The notes: generated from the sequence alone by a model not told the origin. DNA of 64,000 nt from Pseudomonas frederiksbergensis (GCF_000802155.2 NZ_JQGJ02000003.1:124001-188000), one strand, 5' to 3'; counted from the stretch's first letter, positions 1-9,346 are shown. Program-made: numbers and translations.

Positions 1-2
1 TG

Positions 3-326
3 GCGATCGCCAAGGGGCTGTTGTTCGATTACTTCCGTCGGGCCGCCTTGGAGCAGGCCTACCTCACCGAGCTGATGCTGGTCCCTGCAGACGAACAGCC
101 GTCGGTGGAAGCGCAACAACTGATTCTCGAAGACCTGAAGAACATCGATCGCCTGCTTGGAAAGTTGTCCAGCAAGGCCCGGGCAGCCTTCCTCTATAAC
201 CGCCTCGACGGCCTCGGCCACGCTGAAATCGCCGAGCGCCTGGGGGTTTCAGTCCCGCGGGTACGGCAATACCTGGCCCAAGGCATGCGGCAATGCTACA
301 TCGCGCTTTATGGTGAACCGACATGA
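3..326 (+). CDS. ECF sigma factor, FecI/FoxI type (5' end missing)
   Basis: C-terminal part of an extracytoplasmic-function sigma factor; the reading frame is open from the left edge, so the start lies outside the window. What remains covers the end of region 2 (LLFDYFRR) and region 4, with the helix-turn-helix around HAEIAERLGVSVPRVRQYLA, typical of iron-starvation FecI-like sigma factors. The stop overlaps the next gene, a FecR-like anti-sigma factor, by 4 bp (ATGA), so the two are translationally coupled. By analogy with fecI/foxI systems it would direct RNA polymerase to the TonB receptor gene downstream. Class is certain from sequence; FoxI identity is inferred only from gene order. Confidence 0.9.
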   Translation, partial: AIAKGLLFDYFRRAALEQAYLTELMLVPADEQPSVEAQQLILEDLKNIDRLLGKLSSKARAAFLYNRLDGLGHAEIAERLGVSVPRVRQYLAQGMRQCYIALYGEPT

Positions 327-1303
327 GTGCGGCGCTTGGCAAACCGGTTTCGGCCCGCGTCCTGGACGCGGCCATCGCCTGGCAACTGTCCCTGGACTCT
401 GGCTGCGGCGGTCCTCACGAGCGCGAAGCCTTCGCCCAATGGCACGCCGCCGATGAGGAACACGCCCGCGCCTGGCAACAACTGGGCATGCTCGACCAGC
501 GCTTCAGCATCGCCAGCGGGCCTGCCCGGGCCGCGTTGCTGCAATCAAAGGCCAGCATTCGTCGACGGGTGCGCAAGGTCGGCAGCGGCCTGGCCAGTAT
601 CGTCGCGGTCATCGGCCTGGCGCTGTTCGCTGGCGATCGTTACCTGCCGCTGGATTATTGGCTGGCCGACCAGCGCACCGCCACGGGCGAACAGCGCACG
701 TTGCGCCTGGCGGACGGGACTTTGATCAACCTCAACACCCACAGCGCGCTGGACGTGCGTTTCGACGACAAGCAGCGGCGTATCGTCCTGCAGGAAGGCG
801 AGATCCTGGTGGAAACCGGCCACAACGATCCGCGCCCTTTTATCGTCGAGACGCGCGAAGGCAGCATGCGCGCCTTGGGCACGCGTTTCCTGGTCAAGCT
901 AGAAGATCAGGGCACACGCTTGAGCGTATTGAAATCCGCAGTGGCGGCGCATCCGCAGCGCAGCGATGAAGAACAGATCCTGCGGGAAGGCCAGCAAGTG
1001 CTGATGCGCCGGGATGGACTCGGGCCGACCTTGGCCTTGAACCCCGGCGCCGATGCCTGGACCCGCGGCATGCTGGTGGTGGATAACGCGCGCCTTGAAG
1101 ACCTGGTCCAAGAGCTGGGACGCTACCGGCGTGGTTATCTGGGCGTCGAGCCCCAAGTGGCCGACTTGCGGATTACCGGCAGCTTTCCATTGCACGACAC
1201 CGACCTGGCACTGGCCGCCCTTCTGCCGACCTTGCCGGTGCAGGTCGAACATCACACGCGCTGGTGGGTGATGGTGGGGCCTCGGGCTGAAGCCAAGCCC
1301 TGA
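323..1303 (+). CDS. FecR-type anti-sigma factor (FoxR-like)
   Basis: Membrane regulator of 326 residues linking receptor occupancy to the sigma factor encoded just upstream. The N-terminal cytoplasmic DUF4880-like segment (about residues 10-55, with WQLSLDSG and FAQWHAADEEHARAW) is followed by one hydrophobic span near residues 86-106, then a periplasmic FecR domain (QRTLRLADGTLINLNTHSAL). The C-terminal segment (GYLGVEPQVADLRITGSF) resembles the STN-like fold that contacts receptor signalling domains. The start codon overlaps the sigma gene stop. Length and order are usual for the family. Signal is presumably the siderophore bound by the receptor encoded at 1480. Confidence 0.92.
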   Translation: MSAALGKPVSARVLDAAIAWQLSLDSGCGGPHEREAFAQWHAADEEHARAWQQLGMLDQRFSIASGPARAALLQSKASIRRRVRKVGSGLASIVAVIGLALFAGDRYLPLDYWLADQRTATGEQRTLRLADGTLINLNTHSALDVRFDDKQRRIVLQEGEILVETGHNDPRPFIVETREGSMRALGTRFLVKLEDQGTRLSVLKSAVAAHPQRSDEEQILREGQQVLMRRDGLGPTLALNPGADAWTRGMLVVDNARLEDLVQELGRYRRGYLGVEPQVADLRITGSFPLHDTDLALAALLPTLPVQVEHHTRWWVMVGPRAEAKP

Positions 1304-1321
1304 AGCATATTGTTGTCAATG

Positions 1322-1358
1322 ATGGCCTCATTGCGAGCTTGCTTGCGATGGGGCCATT
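1322..1358. repeat. REP-like palindrome
   Basis: An imperfect palindrome (CATTGCGAGCTTGCTTGCGATG) of the pseudomonad REP kind lies 20 bp after the anti-sigma gene. It could slow 3' decay of the sigma/anti-sigma mRNA or just be a mobile REP copy. The rest of the 176-bp gap is AT-rich and must hold the receptor promoter. An AT-rich stretch around 1390-1412 and the palindrome GAAATATTTC near 1453 are possible Fur or sigma contact sites, but I could not confirm a consensus. Confidence 0.6.
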
Positions 1359-1479
1359 CGCCCCCACAAAGCCACCGGCCGCAATCTGAATCTAAATTAT
1401 TTTCATCAAGCCCTATCACATTTCGGATTTCATCCGGCACACAGGCAATTGAGAAATATTTCCATTCAGGAGCCGCCGT

Positions 1480-3918
1480 ATGTCCCGCCCGCTTGAGACC
1501 CTGTTGCGCCCCAGCCTGTTGGCCGTTGCCATTGCCCTGGCTACTCCGTTGGCCTGCGGTCCGTTGCTTGCCGCCGAACAGGCATCCGCCGTTCGCGTCT
1601 ACAATCTGCCCGCCGCACCATTGGCCGGCACCCTGAACCAGATCGCCAGCCAGGCAGGTCTCGCCCTGAGCCTGAATCCGTCCCTGGCGTCGGGCAAGAC
1701 CTCGGCCCCGGTCCAAGGCCAATTCGATGCCACTGGTGCGTTGCGTGAAGCCTTGCGCGGCACCGGCCTGCAACTGGAGCAAAGCAGCGCCGGCACCTAC
1801 AGCCTGGTGGCCGTGCCGGAAGGTGTGATGGTCCTGCCGGAAACCAGCGTGATCGGCGCGGGCATCAGCGAAACCGCGTGGGGGCCGACCGATGGCTACG
1901 CGGTCACCCGCACCGCCGCCGGCACCAAGACCGATACGCCGATCGTCGAGCTGCCCCGCTCGGTCTCGGTGGTCACGCGCCAGCAGATGGAAGACCGCTC
2001 GGTGCTCAACCTCAATGACGCGCTGCGCTACACCGCCGGCGTGCAGAGCAGCGGTTACGGTTCAGATTCCCGCAACGACTGGCTGCTGGTGCGCGGCTTC
2101 GTTCCCACTCAATTCCTTGATGGCCTGCCGCTGCCCAAGGGCAACTACGTCACGCCGAAAATCGAGCCCTGGAACCTCGAACGCATCGCCGTGCTTCGCG
2201 GCCCGGCCTCCTCGGTCTACGGCCAGACGCCACCCGGCGGCATGCTCGACATGGTCAGCCGCCGTCCACAGGCTGAAAGCAGCAATGAAGTTGAATTGCA
2301 GGCGGGCAGCAACGAACACAAGCAGATCAACTTCGACAGCACCGGCAAGGTCGATGACGAAGGCCAGTTCCTGTACCGACTCAGCGGCACCGTGCGCGAC
2401 AGTAACGCCCAGGTCGATCACATCCCCGACAAGCGCTACAACATCGCCCCCAGCGTGACCTGGAATATCAACGACGACACCCGCCTGACCTTCCTGTCGC
2501 AATACACCCGCGACGACACCGGCATCACCGGGCAATTCCTGCCGCTGCAAGGCACCAAGCTGTCTTCGCCAGCGGGCAAGATTTCCCATCACAAGAACCT
2601 GGGTGATCCGGACTGGGAATTCTACGACCGCACCTACTACGCACTCGGTTACGCGTTTGAGCACCGTCTGAACGACACCTGGCAGTTCCGCCAGAACCTG
2701 CGCTATACCAAGAGCGACCTGGAAACCCAAGGCATCTCCGCCGGCGGCCAATTCTGGCCGGATGGCCCGGATCAATCGGTGGACGCCAACGGCAACGTCA
2801 AGCGCAGCGCCAGCGTCATCGACGAGGACATCAGCCAGTTCGCCGTGGATAACAATTTCCAGGCCGACTTCCAGACCGGCGTTCTGAACCACACGCTGCT
2901 GCTGGGCCTGGATCACCAGCGCTCCAACAGCAACTCGCGCTGGGATTGGGGTTCGACGGGCGTGCCGACCAGCAACATCAACAACCCGACCTACGGACAG
3001 GATTTTTCCAACGTCCAGTACTTCACGATGTACGACTACAACCAGAAGACCAACCAGACCGGCCTGTACTTCCAGGACCAGATCGCCTTGGACAACTGGC
3101 GCCTGACCCTCGGCGGCCGTGAGGACTGGATCCACACCGGCACCGTGTTCCACAACCAGAACGACGCGACCAACACCCAGCGCGACAAAAAATTCAGCGG
3201 CAACGCCGCATTGAGCTACGTGTTCGATAACGGGGTGACGCCGTATATCTCCTTCGCCCAGTCGTTCCAGGCGGCGGCAGGTTCAACCGTCAACAGCACC
3301 GAAGCGTTCAAGCCCACCGAAGGCGAACAGTACGAAGCCGGTATCAAGTATCAACCGCCCGGCACCAAGACCTTGCTCACCGCTGCGGTGTTCGACCTGA
3401 CCCAGAAAAACAACTCCGTCACCGAAAACAACGTCACCCGCCAAGTCGGTGAAGTCCAAGTCCGCGGCCTGGAGCTGGAAGCGTCCGGCAATGTCACCGA
3501 TAACCTGAAACTCGTCGGCTCCTACACCTACACCGACAGCGAAATCACCAAAGGCACCGCCGCCGAAGAAGGCAAGCGCATGGCCCAGGTGCCGCGCAAC
3601 CAGGCCACCGCATGGGCCGACTACACCTGGCACAACGGCCCCCTGGACGGGTTCGGCGTGGGGGCCGGCGTGCGCTATGTCGGCGACACCTATGGCAACA
3701 CCACCAATACCGATTGGGGCCACGTCAGTTCCTACACCGTGTACGACGCCTCGGCCCATTACGACCTGGGCCGCCTGAACAAAACGCTCAAGGGCGTCAC
3801 GGTGGCCGTGGATGCGAAGAACATCTTCAACAAGGACTACCTGTCCACCTGCGATGGCTTCTATTGCTACTACGGCGACCAACGCAACGTCGTCGCCAGC
3901 GTGAATTACAAATGGTAA
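1480..3918 (+). CDS. foxA: TonB-dependent hydroxamate siderophore receptor (FoxA/FiuA type)
   Basis: Outer-membrane receptor of 812 residues. A signal peptide (about residues 1-31, ending ...PLLAAEQA) is followed by an STN signalling domain (about 40-115, NQIASQAGLALSLNPSL), a plug domain (about 135-260, with NLERIAVLRGPASSVYGQ and PGGMLDMVSRRPQ) and a long beta-barrel ending in an aromatic residue (VNYKW). A cysteine pair near the C-terminus (CDGFYC) is typical of ferrichrome/ferrioxamine receptors. AGGAG precedes the ATG. The STN domain fits control through the upstream sigma/anti-sigma pair. The PepSY gene downstream matches the foxIRAB arrangement of P. aeruginosa, so ferrioxamine is the best guess; ferrichrome (FiuA) remains possible. 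Confidence 0.85.
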   Translation: MSRPLETLLRPSLLAVAIALATPLACGPLLAAEQASAVRVYNLPAAPLAGTLNQIASQAGLALSLNPSLASGKTSAPVQGQFDATGALREALRGTGLQLEQSSAGTYSLVAVPEGVMVLPETSVIGAGISETAWGPTDGYAVTRTAAGTKTDTPIVELPRSVSVVTRQQMEDRSVLNLNDALRYTAGVQSSGYGSDSRNDWLLVRGFVPTQFLDGLPLPKGNYVTPKIEPWNLERIAVLRGPASSVYGQTPPGGMLDMVSRRPQAESSNEVELQAGSNEHKQINFDSTGKVDDEGQFLYRLSGTVRDSNAQVDHIPDKRYNIAPSVTWNINDDTRLTFLSQYTRDDTGITGQFLPLQGTKLSSPAGKISHHKNLGDPDWEFYDRTYYALGYAFEHRLNDTWQFRQNLRYTKSDLETQGISAGGQFWPDGPDQSVDANGNVKRSASVIDEDISQFAVDNNFQADFQTGVLNHTLLLGLDHQRSNSNSRWDWGSTGVPTSNINNPTYGQDFSNVQYFTMYDYNQKTNQTGLYFQDQIALDNWRLTLGGREDWIHTGTVFHNQNDATNTQRDKKFSGNAALSYVFDNGVTPYISFAQSFQAAAGSTVNSTEAFKPTEGEQYEAGIKYQPPGTKTLLTAAVFDLTQKNNSVTENNVTRQVGEVQVRGLELEASGNVTDNLKLVGSYTYTDSEITKGTAAEEGKRMAQVPRNQATAWADYTWHNGPLDGFGVGAGVRYVGDTYGNTTNTDWGHVSSYTVYDASAHYDLGRLNKTLKGVTVAVDAKNIFNKDYLSTCDGFYCYYGDQRNVVASVNYKW

Positions 3919-3987
3919 ACGGTTAGCATTTGCGCAAACCTATTGAGGGTGCTCAGTTGGCAAGGCTGTTCAAGTAAGGAAAAACCA

Positions 3988-4094
3988 TGGCGAGGGAGCT
4001 TGCTCCCGCTGGGCCGGGCCGACGCTTCGGGCGTAGCAGCCCCAAAAGCTTGGGATCGCTGCGCAATCCAGCGGGAGCACGCTCCCTCGCCACA
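3988..4094. repeat. REPIN (two inverted REP sequences)
   Basis: Two REP sequences in inverted orientation: TGGCGAGGGAGCTTGCTCCC at the left and a matching GGGAGCACGCTCCCTCGCCA at the right, with a partly self-complementary spacer. It fills most of the gap between the receptor and the PepSY gene. It also creates a spurious in-frame N-terminal extension of the PepSY reading frame, which is why the later ATG was chosen for that gene. Confidence 0.85.
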
Positions 4095-4154
4095 ATGGCT
4101 ATCCCCAATGAACAGCGATATAGCCCCAGTGCCCCTCTCGCATTCGGATCGATC

Positions 4155-5285
4155 ATGAAAAGCAAAACCATCCGCCGCTGGTCCTTCGTCCACACCTGGA
4201 CCAGCCTGATCTGCACGGTGTTCCTGCTGATGCTGGCGATCACCGGGCTGCCGTTGATTTTCCATCATGAAATCGAGCACCTGCTGGGCGATGCGCCAGA
4301 GCTGCGGGAAATGCCGGCCGGCACGCCGCCGCTGGACCTTGCGCAGCTGGTGGAAAAAGCCAAGGCCCATCGTCCGGGCGAGGTGGTCCAGTATTTTGGC
4401 TGGGACGAGGATGACCCCAACGGCATCATCACCATCATGGCGCCGACGCCGGGCACCGAACCCAATTCCTCCCACACGTTCATGCTCGATGCGCGCACCG
4501 GCGAAGCCCTGGAAATGCCCTCGGCCAACGGCGGTTTCATGATGGTCATGCTGCGCCTGCACGTCGACATGTTCGCCGGTTTGCCGGGCAAATTGCTGCT
4601 GGCGTTCATGGGTTTCCTGTTCGTGATCGCCATCGTCTCCGGCGTGGTGTTGTACTTGCCATTCATGCGCCGCTTGAAGTTCGCCACGGTGCGCCAGGAC
4701 AAATCCACGCGGCTGCGCTGGCTCGACCTGCACAACCTGATCGGCGTGGTCACGCTGGTGTGGGCATTGACCGTCGGCGTTACCGGTGTGATCGCCGCTT
4801 GCGCCGACCTGATCATCGCCGCATGGCGCAACGACAGTCTCAGCGCCATGGTCGAGCCCTATCGCAACGCGCCGCCATTGACCGAACTGGCGCCGGCAAC
4901 CCGCTTGCTGGACATCGCCAAGGACGTCGCGCCAGGCATGGAACCAAGCTTCATCGCATTCCCTGGCACGCTGTTCTCCAGCGAACACCATTACAGCGTG
5001 TTCATGAAAGGCAGCACCCATCTGACTTCTCATCTGCTGACACCGGTGCTGATCGACGCCAGCACCCTGGACGTTACCGCCGTGGCCGAACGGCCGTGGT
5101 ACATGGACATGATGAGCCTGTCCCTGCCCTTGCATTTCGGCGATTACGGTGGCCGGCCGATGCAGATTTTCTGGGCGACCCTGGACATCCTGACCATCAT
5201 CGTCCTGGGCAGTGGTGTTTATCTGTGGGTCGTTCGGCGTAAGGCCGCCAAGCGCGCAACCGTCGGCGCGGAGGTCGCTCCGTGA
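4155..5285 (+). CDS. foxB: PepSY-associated membrane protein, FoxB-like siderophore-iron reductase
   Basis: Inner-membrane protein of 376 residues with four predicted spans (about residues 17-37, 145-168, 185-215, 338-360) and a periplasmic PepSY loop between the first two. Histidines near the membrane faces (H13, H126, H183, H327) are arranged as in haem-binding PepSY reductases. In P. aeruginosa the foxA-linked FoxB belongs to this family and is implicated in releasing iron from siderophores. The in-frame sequence before 4155 is REPIN DNA, and MKSKTIRRWSFVHTW is the normal family start. It overlaps the following small gene by 3 bp. Confidence 0.85.
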   Translation: MKSKTIRRWSFVHTWTSLICTVFLLMLAITGLPLIFHHEIEHLLGDAPELREMPAGTPPLDLAQLVEKAKAHRPGEVVQYFGWDEDDPNGIITIMAPTPGTEPNSSHTFMLDARTGEALEMPSANGGFMMVMLRLHVDMFAGLPGKLLLAFMGFLFVIAIVSGVVLYLPFMRRLKFATVRQDKSTRLRWLDLHNLIGVVTLVWALTVGVTGVIAACADLIIAAWRNDSLSAMVEPYRNAPPLTELAPATRLLDIAKDVAPGMEPSFIAFPGTLFSSEHHYSVFMKGSTHLTSHLLTPVLIDASTLDVTAVAERPWYMDMMSLSLPLHFGDYGGRPMQIFWATLDILTIIVLGSGVYLWVVRRKAAKRATVGAEVAP

Positions 5286-5461
5286 GGCCTCGGCAGTCGA
5301 GTTTCTGGAAGGTGTTTGGTATTCCCGTGGTCATTGGCGCGTTGAGCGCGGCGGGGCTGTTTTCGGCGTTGTTGGGCGATGGCGCGTGGGATGCGGTGAG
5401 TTGGGTTGGATTGGGAATCCCGACGGTGCTGGGGACCTGGGGCTTGGTCAAGCGAGGATAG
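5282..5461 (+). CDS. Small membrane protein, 59 residues
   Basis: A short frame beginning with GTG inside the stop of the PepSY gene (GTGA overlap) and ending TAG at 5459-5461. The product starts MRPRQSSFWKVFGIP and has two hydrophobic stretches (about residues 13-28 and 36-52), so it should be a two-span inner-membrane peptide. The overlap implies translational coupling, and it may be a partner of the PepSY reductase. No function is known to me. Support is the coupling and the membrane-like composition, not a recognised family. Confidence 0.7.
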   Translation: MRPRQSSFWKVFGIPVVIGALSAAGLFSALLGDGAWDAVSWVGLGIPTVLGTWGLVKRG

Positions 5462-5559
5462 CCCCAGCCACGCTAGGGTTCACCACTCAACCGAGCACTC
5501 GCCAGCCGTCCCGCAACTGACTAGTCTAAGCCCTGCCCGCCCAATCGAGGATGCCCCGC

Positions 5560-6189
5560 ATGTCCACACCCAGCATGACCCTGTTCCATAACCCTGCTTC
5601 GCCTTTCGTCCGCAAGGTCCTGGTGCTGCTGCACGAAACCGGCCAGCAGGACCGCGTGGCGCTGCAACTGAGTCAACTTACGCCGGTCAAGCCGGACCGG
5701 GCGCTGATCGATGACAACCCCTTGAGCAAGATCCCGGCCCTGCGGCTGGCCAACGGGACGGTGATCCATGACAGCCGCGTCATCCTCGACTACCTCGATC
5801 ACCAGCACGTCGGCAATCCGCTGATCCCACGTGAGGGCGCGGCTCGCTGGCGGCGCTTGACCCTGGCCTCGCTCGCCGACGGGATCATGGACGCGGCGGT
5901 GATGATCCGCTATGAGACCGCGCTACGTCCTGCGGAAAAACACTGGGCCGAATGGCTCGATGCGCAACGGGACAAGATTCGTCGCGCCGTGGGCATGCTC
6001 GAAGCCGAGGCGATTGCCGAACTGGCCAGCCATTTCGACGTCGCCTCCATCAGCGTCGCCTGCGCCCTGGGTTACCTGGACCTGCGCCATCCCGACCTGG
6101 AATGGCGCAAGGCCAACCCCCAATTGGCGAAGTGGTTTGCCGAGGTGAGCTTGCGGCCTTCAATGGTCGAGACGGTGCCCAGGGTTTAG
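5560..6189 (+). CDS. Glutathione S-transferase family protein
   Basis: Protein of 209 residues with the thioredoxin-like N-terminal GST domain (LFHNPASPFVRKVLVLLHETG, with SKIPALRLANG and the glutathione-contact DSRVILDYLD) and an all-helical C-terminal domain. I use the ATG at 5560 because GAGG at 5547-5550 then has a normal spacing; the ATG at 5551 directly abuts it. Substrate unknown; it resembles the many uncharacterised bacterial GSTs. It stands alone between the siderophore genes and creD and is convergent with creD. Confidence 0.9.
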   Translation: MSTPSMTLFHNPASPFVRKVLVLLHETGQQDRVALQLSQLTPVKPDRALIDDNPLSKIPALRLANGTVIHDSRVILDYLDHQHVGNPLIPREGAARWRRLTLASLADGIMDAAVMIRYETALRPAEKHWAEWLDAQRDKIRRAVGMLEAEAIAELASHFDVASISVACALGYLDLRHPDLEWRKANPQLAKWFAEVSLRPSMVETVPRV

Positions 6190-6212
6190 TTCTGTATTGG
6201 CTGCACCGACCT

Positions 6213-6277
6213 CTTCGCGAGCAAGCCCGCTTCTACAATCACTGGGCAATACCTGTAGGAGCGGACTTGCTCCGGAC
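6213..6277. repeat. REP pair between convergent genes
   Basis: TTCGCGAGCAAGCCCGCTTC and, about 40 bp on, the inverted TAGGAGCGGACTTGCTC. This is the second common REP subtype of fluorescent pseudomonads, placed between the converging GST and creD genes where it can shield both mRNA ends. Confidence 0.75.
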
Positions 6278-6383
6278 GGCGTCCGACGAATGGGCCAGCT
6301 CGGTTTCGAAGCAAACAACCCAGCAATCAGCGCCACCAACCGCTCCCCTTCACGCTGGTCCTCCCGCAACCCCAACAACCGAC

Positions 6384-7757
6384 TCATTTCACCTCTCCCA
6401 GATCAAAGCTCATCGCCGCCGCAGGCTTCGCGCCCACCCCGTACCAGTCCAGCTTGCGGGTCAGCACCATGAACACGCCGAGCAGGCCGAACAGCAACAG
6501 CGAGCCCATCAACAGCGCGTAGTCTTCAGCATTCAGCAGGCCATAGAGCAAGCCGTACAACCCCGCCAACCCGGCTGAAAACCCCAGGCCGTGGCTGACG
6601 CTGCGCAGCACGTGGCAGACATAAAAACCGATCAACACCACGCAGGCACCGGCCGACGCCAGGTACGCCAGGGTGAAGCCGATGTGTTCCGACAACGACA
6701 ACAGCAGCAAGTAGAAGAAGGCCAGGGCCACGCCCACCAGTGCGTATTGGACCGGGTGCACCGCCAGGCTCTTGAGCACTTCGAAGAGGAAGAACCCGGC
6801 GAAGGTCAGCGCGATGAACAGCAGCGCATATTTGATCGCCCGATCGCTCTTGAGGTATTGGTCCACCGGATCGACAAAACTCACGCCGAATGCACGACTG
6901 CGGAACGCTTCGCAGCCATCCCTGGGCTCGCACGCTTGCAGCGTTTCCAAGAGGTTGGTGGAGAAAAACGAGGTCTGCCAATCGGCACTGAAGCCCTGTT
7001 CATTGATTTCGCGATCGACCGGCAGGTAGTTGCCGATGAAGCTGGGGTGCGGCCAGTCGGCGGACAAGTGCACCTTGGTGGACTTGCCCACCGGCAGGAT
7101 CTGCAGCTCACCGGTGCCTTGCAGGCGCAGGTCGAAACCGAAGGTCAGTTCCGGACTGCCTTGGGCAGTGATCATCGGCAGCGGCACATGTACGCCCTGC
7201 CCCAGCCAGCCAAGCCGTGAGCCGGGAAGAAAATCGACGGTCTGCTGGTTCAGCGTCAGGGTCAACGCATTCTCGATGCCGCGAATGTCGCTGATGCCGA
7301 CGCTCAGGTACGGCTCGTCAAAGCGATAGTCGGCAAAGTCCTTCGCCGCGACGCCGTAGCGCTCCGGCACCTTGAAGCGCCCGTCGATTCGATTGTCGGC
7401 GTGGAACAAGCGCGCTTCGTAGATCCCCCGGGCACGGGTTTCGGTGCGGACCTGGCCGTCGAGTTCGAATTGCTCCGGCAAGAAGTACAACTCGCCACTT
7501 CGTTCGACGGTTTCCAGGAAACGCACGCCCGTCTTTTCGTTGGTATTCCAAACCTTCACGTCCTTGCGAAACGGCACGACGATCATCGGCCCGATCAGTT
7601 GCTGGCTGTGGCTGGAGCTGCGGGCAATGTCCTGCAGCACCCCATCGCGCAGTTCCTGGCGTTCATCGATAAGGCCGCTGATCATCAACAGCGGGATCAT
7701 CAGCAAGAGGATCAAGAGGGCAATCATGCCCAGTTTTATAGCGAGACTGCGGTTCAT
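6384..7757 (-). CDS. creD: CreD inner-membrane protein
   Basis: CreD-family protein of 457 residues. One N-terminal span (MNRSLAIKLGMIALLILLLMIPLLMISG), a long periplasmic domain of about 300 residues, then a cluster of roughly six short C-terminal spans from about residue 310. In enterics and pseudomonads creD is a target of the CreBC two-component system and influences envelope integrity and beta-lactam response; its biochemical activity is not established. It lies downstream of creC with a 170-bp gap containing a REP pair. I did not find the enteric cre-tag repeat in that gap. Confidence 0.93.
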   Translation of the reverse strand: MNRSLAIKLGMIALLILLLMIPLLMISGLIDERQELRDGVLQDIARSSSHSQQLIGPMIVVPFRKDVKVWNTNEKTGVRFLETVERSGELYFLPEQFELDGQVRTETRARGIYEARLFHADNRIDGRFKVPERYGVAAKDFADYRFDEPYLSVGISDIRGIENALTLTLNQQTVDFLPGSRLGWLGQGVHVPLPMITAQGSPELTFGFDLRLQGTGELQILPVGKSTKVHLSADWPHPSFIGNYLPVDREINEQGFSADWQTSFFSTNLLETLQACEPRDGCEAFRSRAFGVSFVDPVDQYLKSDRAIKYALLFIALTFAGFFLFEVLKSLAVHPVQYALVGVALAFFYLLLLSLSEHIGFTLAYLASAGACVVLIGFYVCHVLRSVSHGLGFSAGLAGLYGLLYGLLNAEDYALLMGSLLLFGLLGVFMVLTRKLDWYGVGAKPAAAMSFDLGEVK

Positions 7758-7844
7758 GTGAGGCTCTCCCTGTTCGAATGGGGAAGAGTCTGGCGTGGCT
7801 GTGTGGGAGGTTTATGGGCGGAATGTGGAGATTGTGTGGAGATG

Positions 7845-7917
7845 GCGGCCCGTTCGCGAGCAATCCCGCTTCCACACTTGTGCTGACCTGTGGGAACGGG
7901 CTTGCTCGCGAAGGCCG
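7845..7917. repeat. REP pair between creC and creD
   Basis: TTCGCGAGCAATCCCGCTTCCAC and the inverted GTGGGAACGGGCTTGCTCGCGAA form a clear long hairpin in the creC-creD gap. It may separate expression of creD from creBC. Confidence 0.8.
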
Positions 7918-7927
7918 CGCCTCGGTC

Positions 7928-9346
7928 TCAAGGCAACCGCAGCACCACTTCCACGCCACCTTCGACATTGCCGATGCTGAACGCCCCGCCATGCAACTGC
8001 ACCACTTCCTCGACGAAGTTCAGCCCAAGGCCGGTGCTCTTGCGTCCGGTGCCTGGGCGCGGCAGTGAGTAAAAGCGCTCGCTCAGGCGCGGCAAGGCAT
8101 AGTCGGGAATCGGCTCGGCCTGGTTGAACAGGCGGATTTCGACGAGGTTGCCGAGGCGCTCGGCGCTGATGCGCAGCAATCCTCCGGCGGGCGTGAAGTC
8201 CAAGGCGTTTTCCAACAGGTTGCCCAAAGCCTGGCGCAGCAAGAACGCCTCTCCCGTCAGCGTCAGGTCAGGCGCCATGTGCCGCTCGATCCGCAACTGA
8301 CGATGTTCGATCCAGCCGCCGCGTGCCTCCAGCAGCTCTTCCATCATCGCCACCACCGGCACCGTCACTACGTCTTCCAGGCCTTGGCGCTGCTCGACTT
8401 GCGCCAGGTTGAGCAAACGCTCGATCAACTGCTGCATCCGCACGCTTTCGCTGTCGATGTTACTGACGAAACGCTGGCGCTGGGCGGTGGGCATGTCGCT
8501 CTGCAGCAGCTCGGCGGCGCCGCGGATCGCGGCCAGCGGACTTTTGAGCTCATGGGTCAGGGTGTGCACATAACGCTCGACGTACGCCTTGCCCTCAAGC
8601 TGGGTGCGCATGTGCTCCACCGCACCCGCCAATTGCTCGAATTCGCCGCCGCGATAATGAGGCACTTCCACCCGACGGCCCTGGCTGACCGCCTGGGCAT
8701 AAGCCGTCAAGCGCCGCAATGCCGCGCTCAGCCACCATGAAAGCAGCGCGCCCAATAACAGGCCCAGCCCGATCAGACCGGCTCCGTAGGCGAGCAAACG
8801 CCGCTCCGTGCGGTCGATGTAAGGCTGCAACGAGCTGTTGGGCTTGGCCACCGTCACCACGCCGATGATTCGTCCGTTGTCGCGGATCGGCGCCCCGACG
8901 TGCATCACCGAAGAGGCCGGGTCGTCTGGATCGCTGCGGGTCGAGCGGGCGCCGTAGTGGCCGCGCAGGGTCAGGTAGACGTCGTTCCAGCGCGAATAAT
9001 CCTGGCCCACCGCCACGCCACTGGAGTCCAGCACCACAATCCCTTTGCCATCGGTGACGTAGATGCGATGGCTGACCTGGTTTTTCGGCAGGCCCCAGAT
9101 CGTCGCCGCCGGCTGGCGCTCGCCATAGGATTCGAGCAACTGCGGCCACCGGTTCTGGCTAAGCGTCCCGGCCTTGAAATCGTCCCGCAGGATCTCGGCC
9201 ATCAGGTTGGCCGTATCCACCAGGGTTTCCTCGGTGGACTGGCGCACACCGGGGCGGATTTCCTCCATGACCGTGTTGAGCACGAAATACCCGGCCAAGC
9301 CAATAAACAGCACATAGGCAAGGAAGATGCGAATACCCAGGGACAT
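7928..9346 (-). CDS. creC: CreC sensor histidine kinase
   Basis: Membrane sensor kinase of 472 residues. Two spans (about residues 5-25 and 185-205) bracket a periplasmic sensing domain, then a HAMP-like linker, a phosphoacceptor H-box (HTLTHELKSPLAAIRGAAELL region) and a HATPase domain with an N-box (LLENALDFTPAGG) and G-box (GTGRKSTGLGLNFVEEVV). The start ATG overlaps the creB stop by one base (TGATG). Partner is the CreB regulator. In Pseudomonas CreBC has been tied to beta-lactam challenge and metabolic shifts; the actual ligand is unknown. Confidence 0.95.
   Translation of the reverse strand: MSLGIRIFLAYVLFIGLAGYFVLNTVMEEIRPGVRQSTEETLVDTANLMAEILRDDFKAGTLSQNRWPQLLESYGERQPAATIWGLPKNQVSHRIYVTDGKGIVVLDSSGVAVGQDYSRWNDVYLTLRGHYGARSTRSDPDDPASSVMHVGAPIRDNGRIIGVVTVAKPNSSLQPYIDRTERRLLAYGAGLIGLGLLLGALLSWWLSAALRRLTAYAQAVSQGRRVEVPHYRGGEFEQLAGAVEHMRTQLEGKAYVERYVHTLTHELKSPLAAIRGAAELLQSDMPTAQRQRFVSNIDSESVRMQQLIERLLNLAQVEQRQGLEDVVTVPVVAMMEELLEARGGWIEHRQLRIERHMAPDLTLTGEAFLLRQALGNLLENALDFTPAGGLLRISAERLGNLVEIRLFNQAEPIPDYALPRLSERFYSLPRPGTGRKSTGLGLNFVEEVVQLHGGAFSIGNVEGGVEVVLRLP

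Noticed and set aside
3987..4154. N-terminal extension of the PepSY gene starting MARELAPAG
   Set aside because: It is translated REPIN DNA; the family start and membrane topology begin at 4155.
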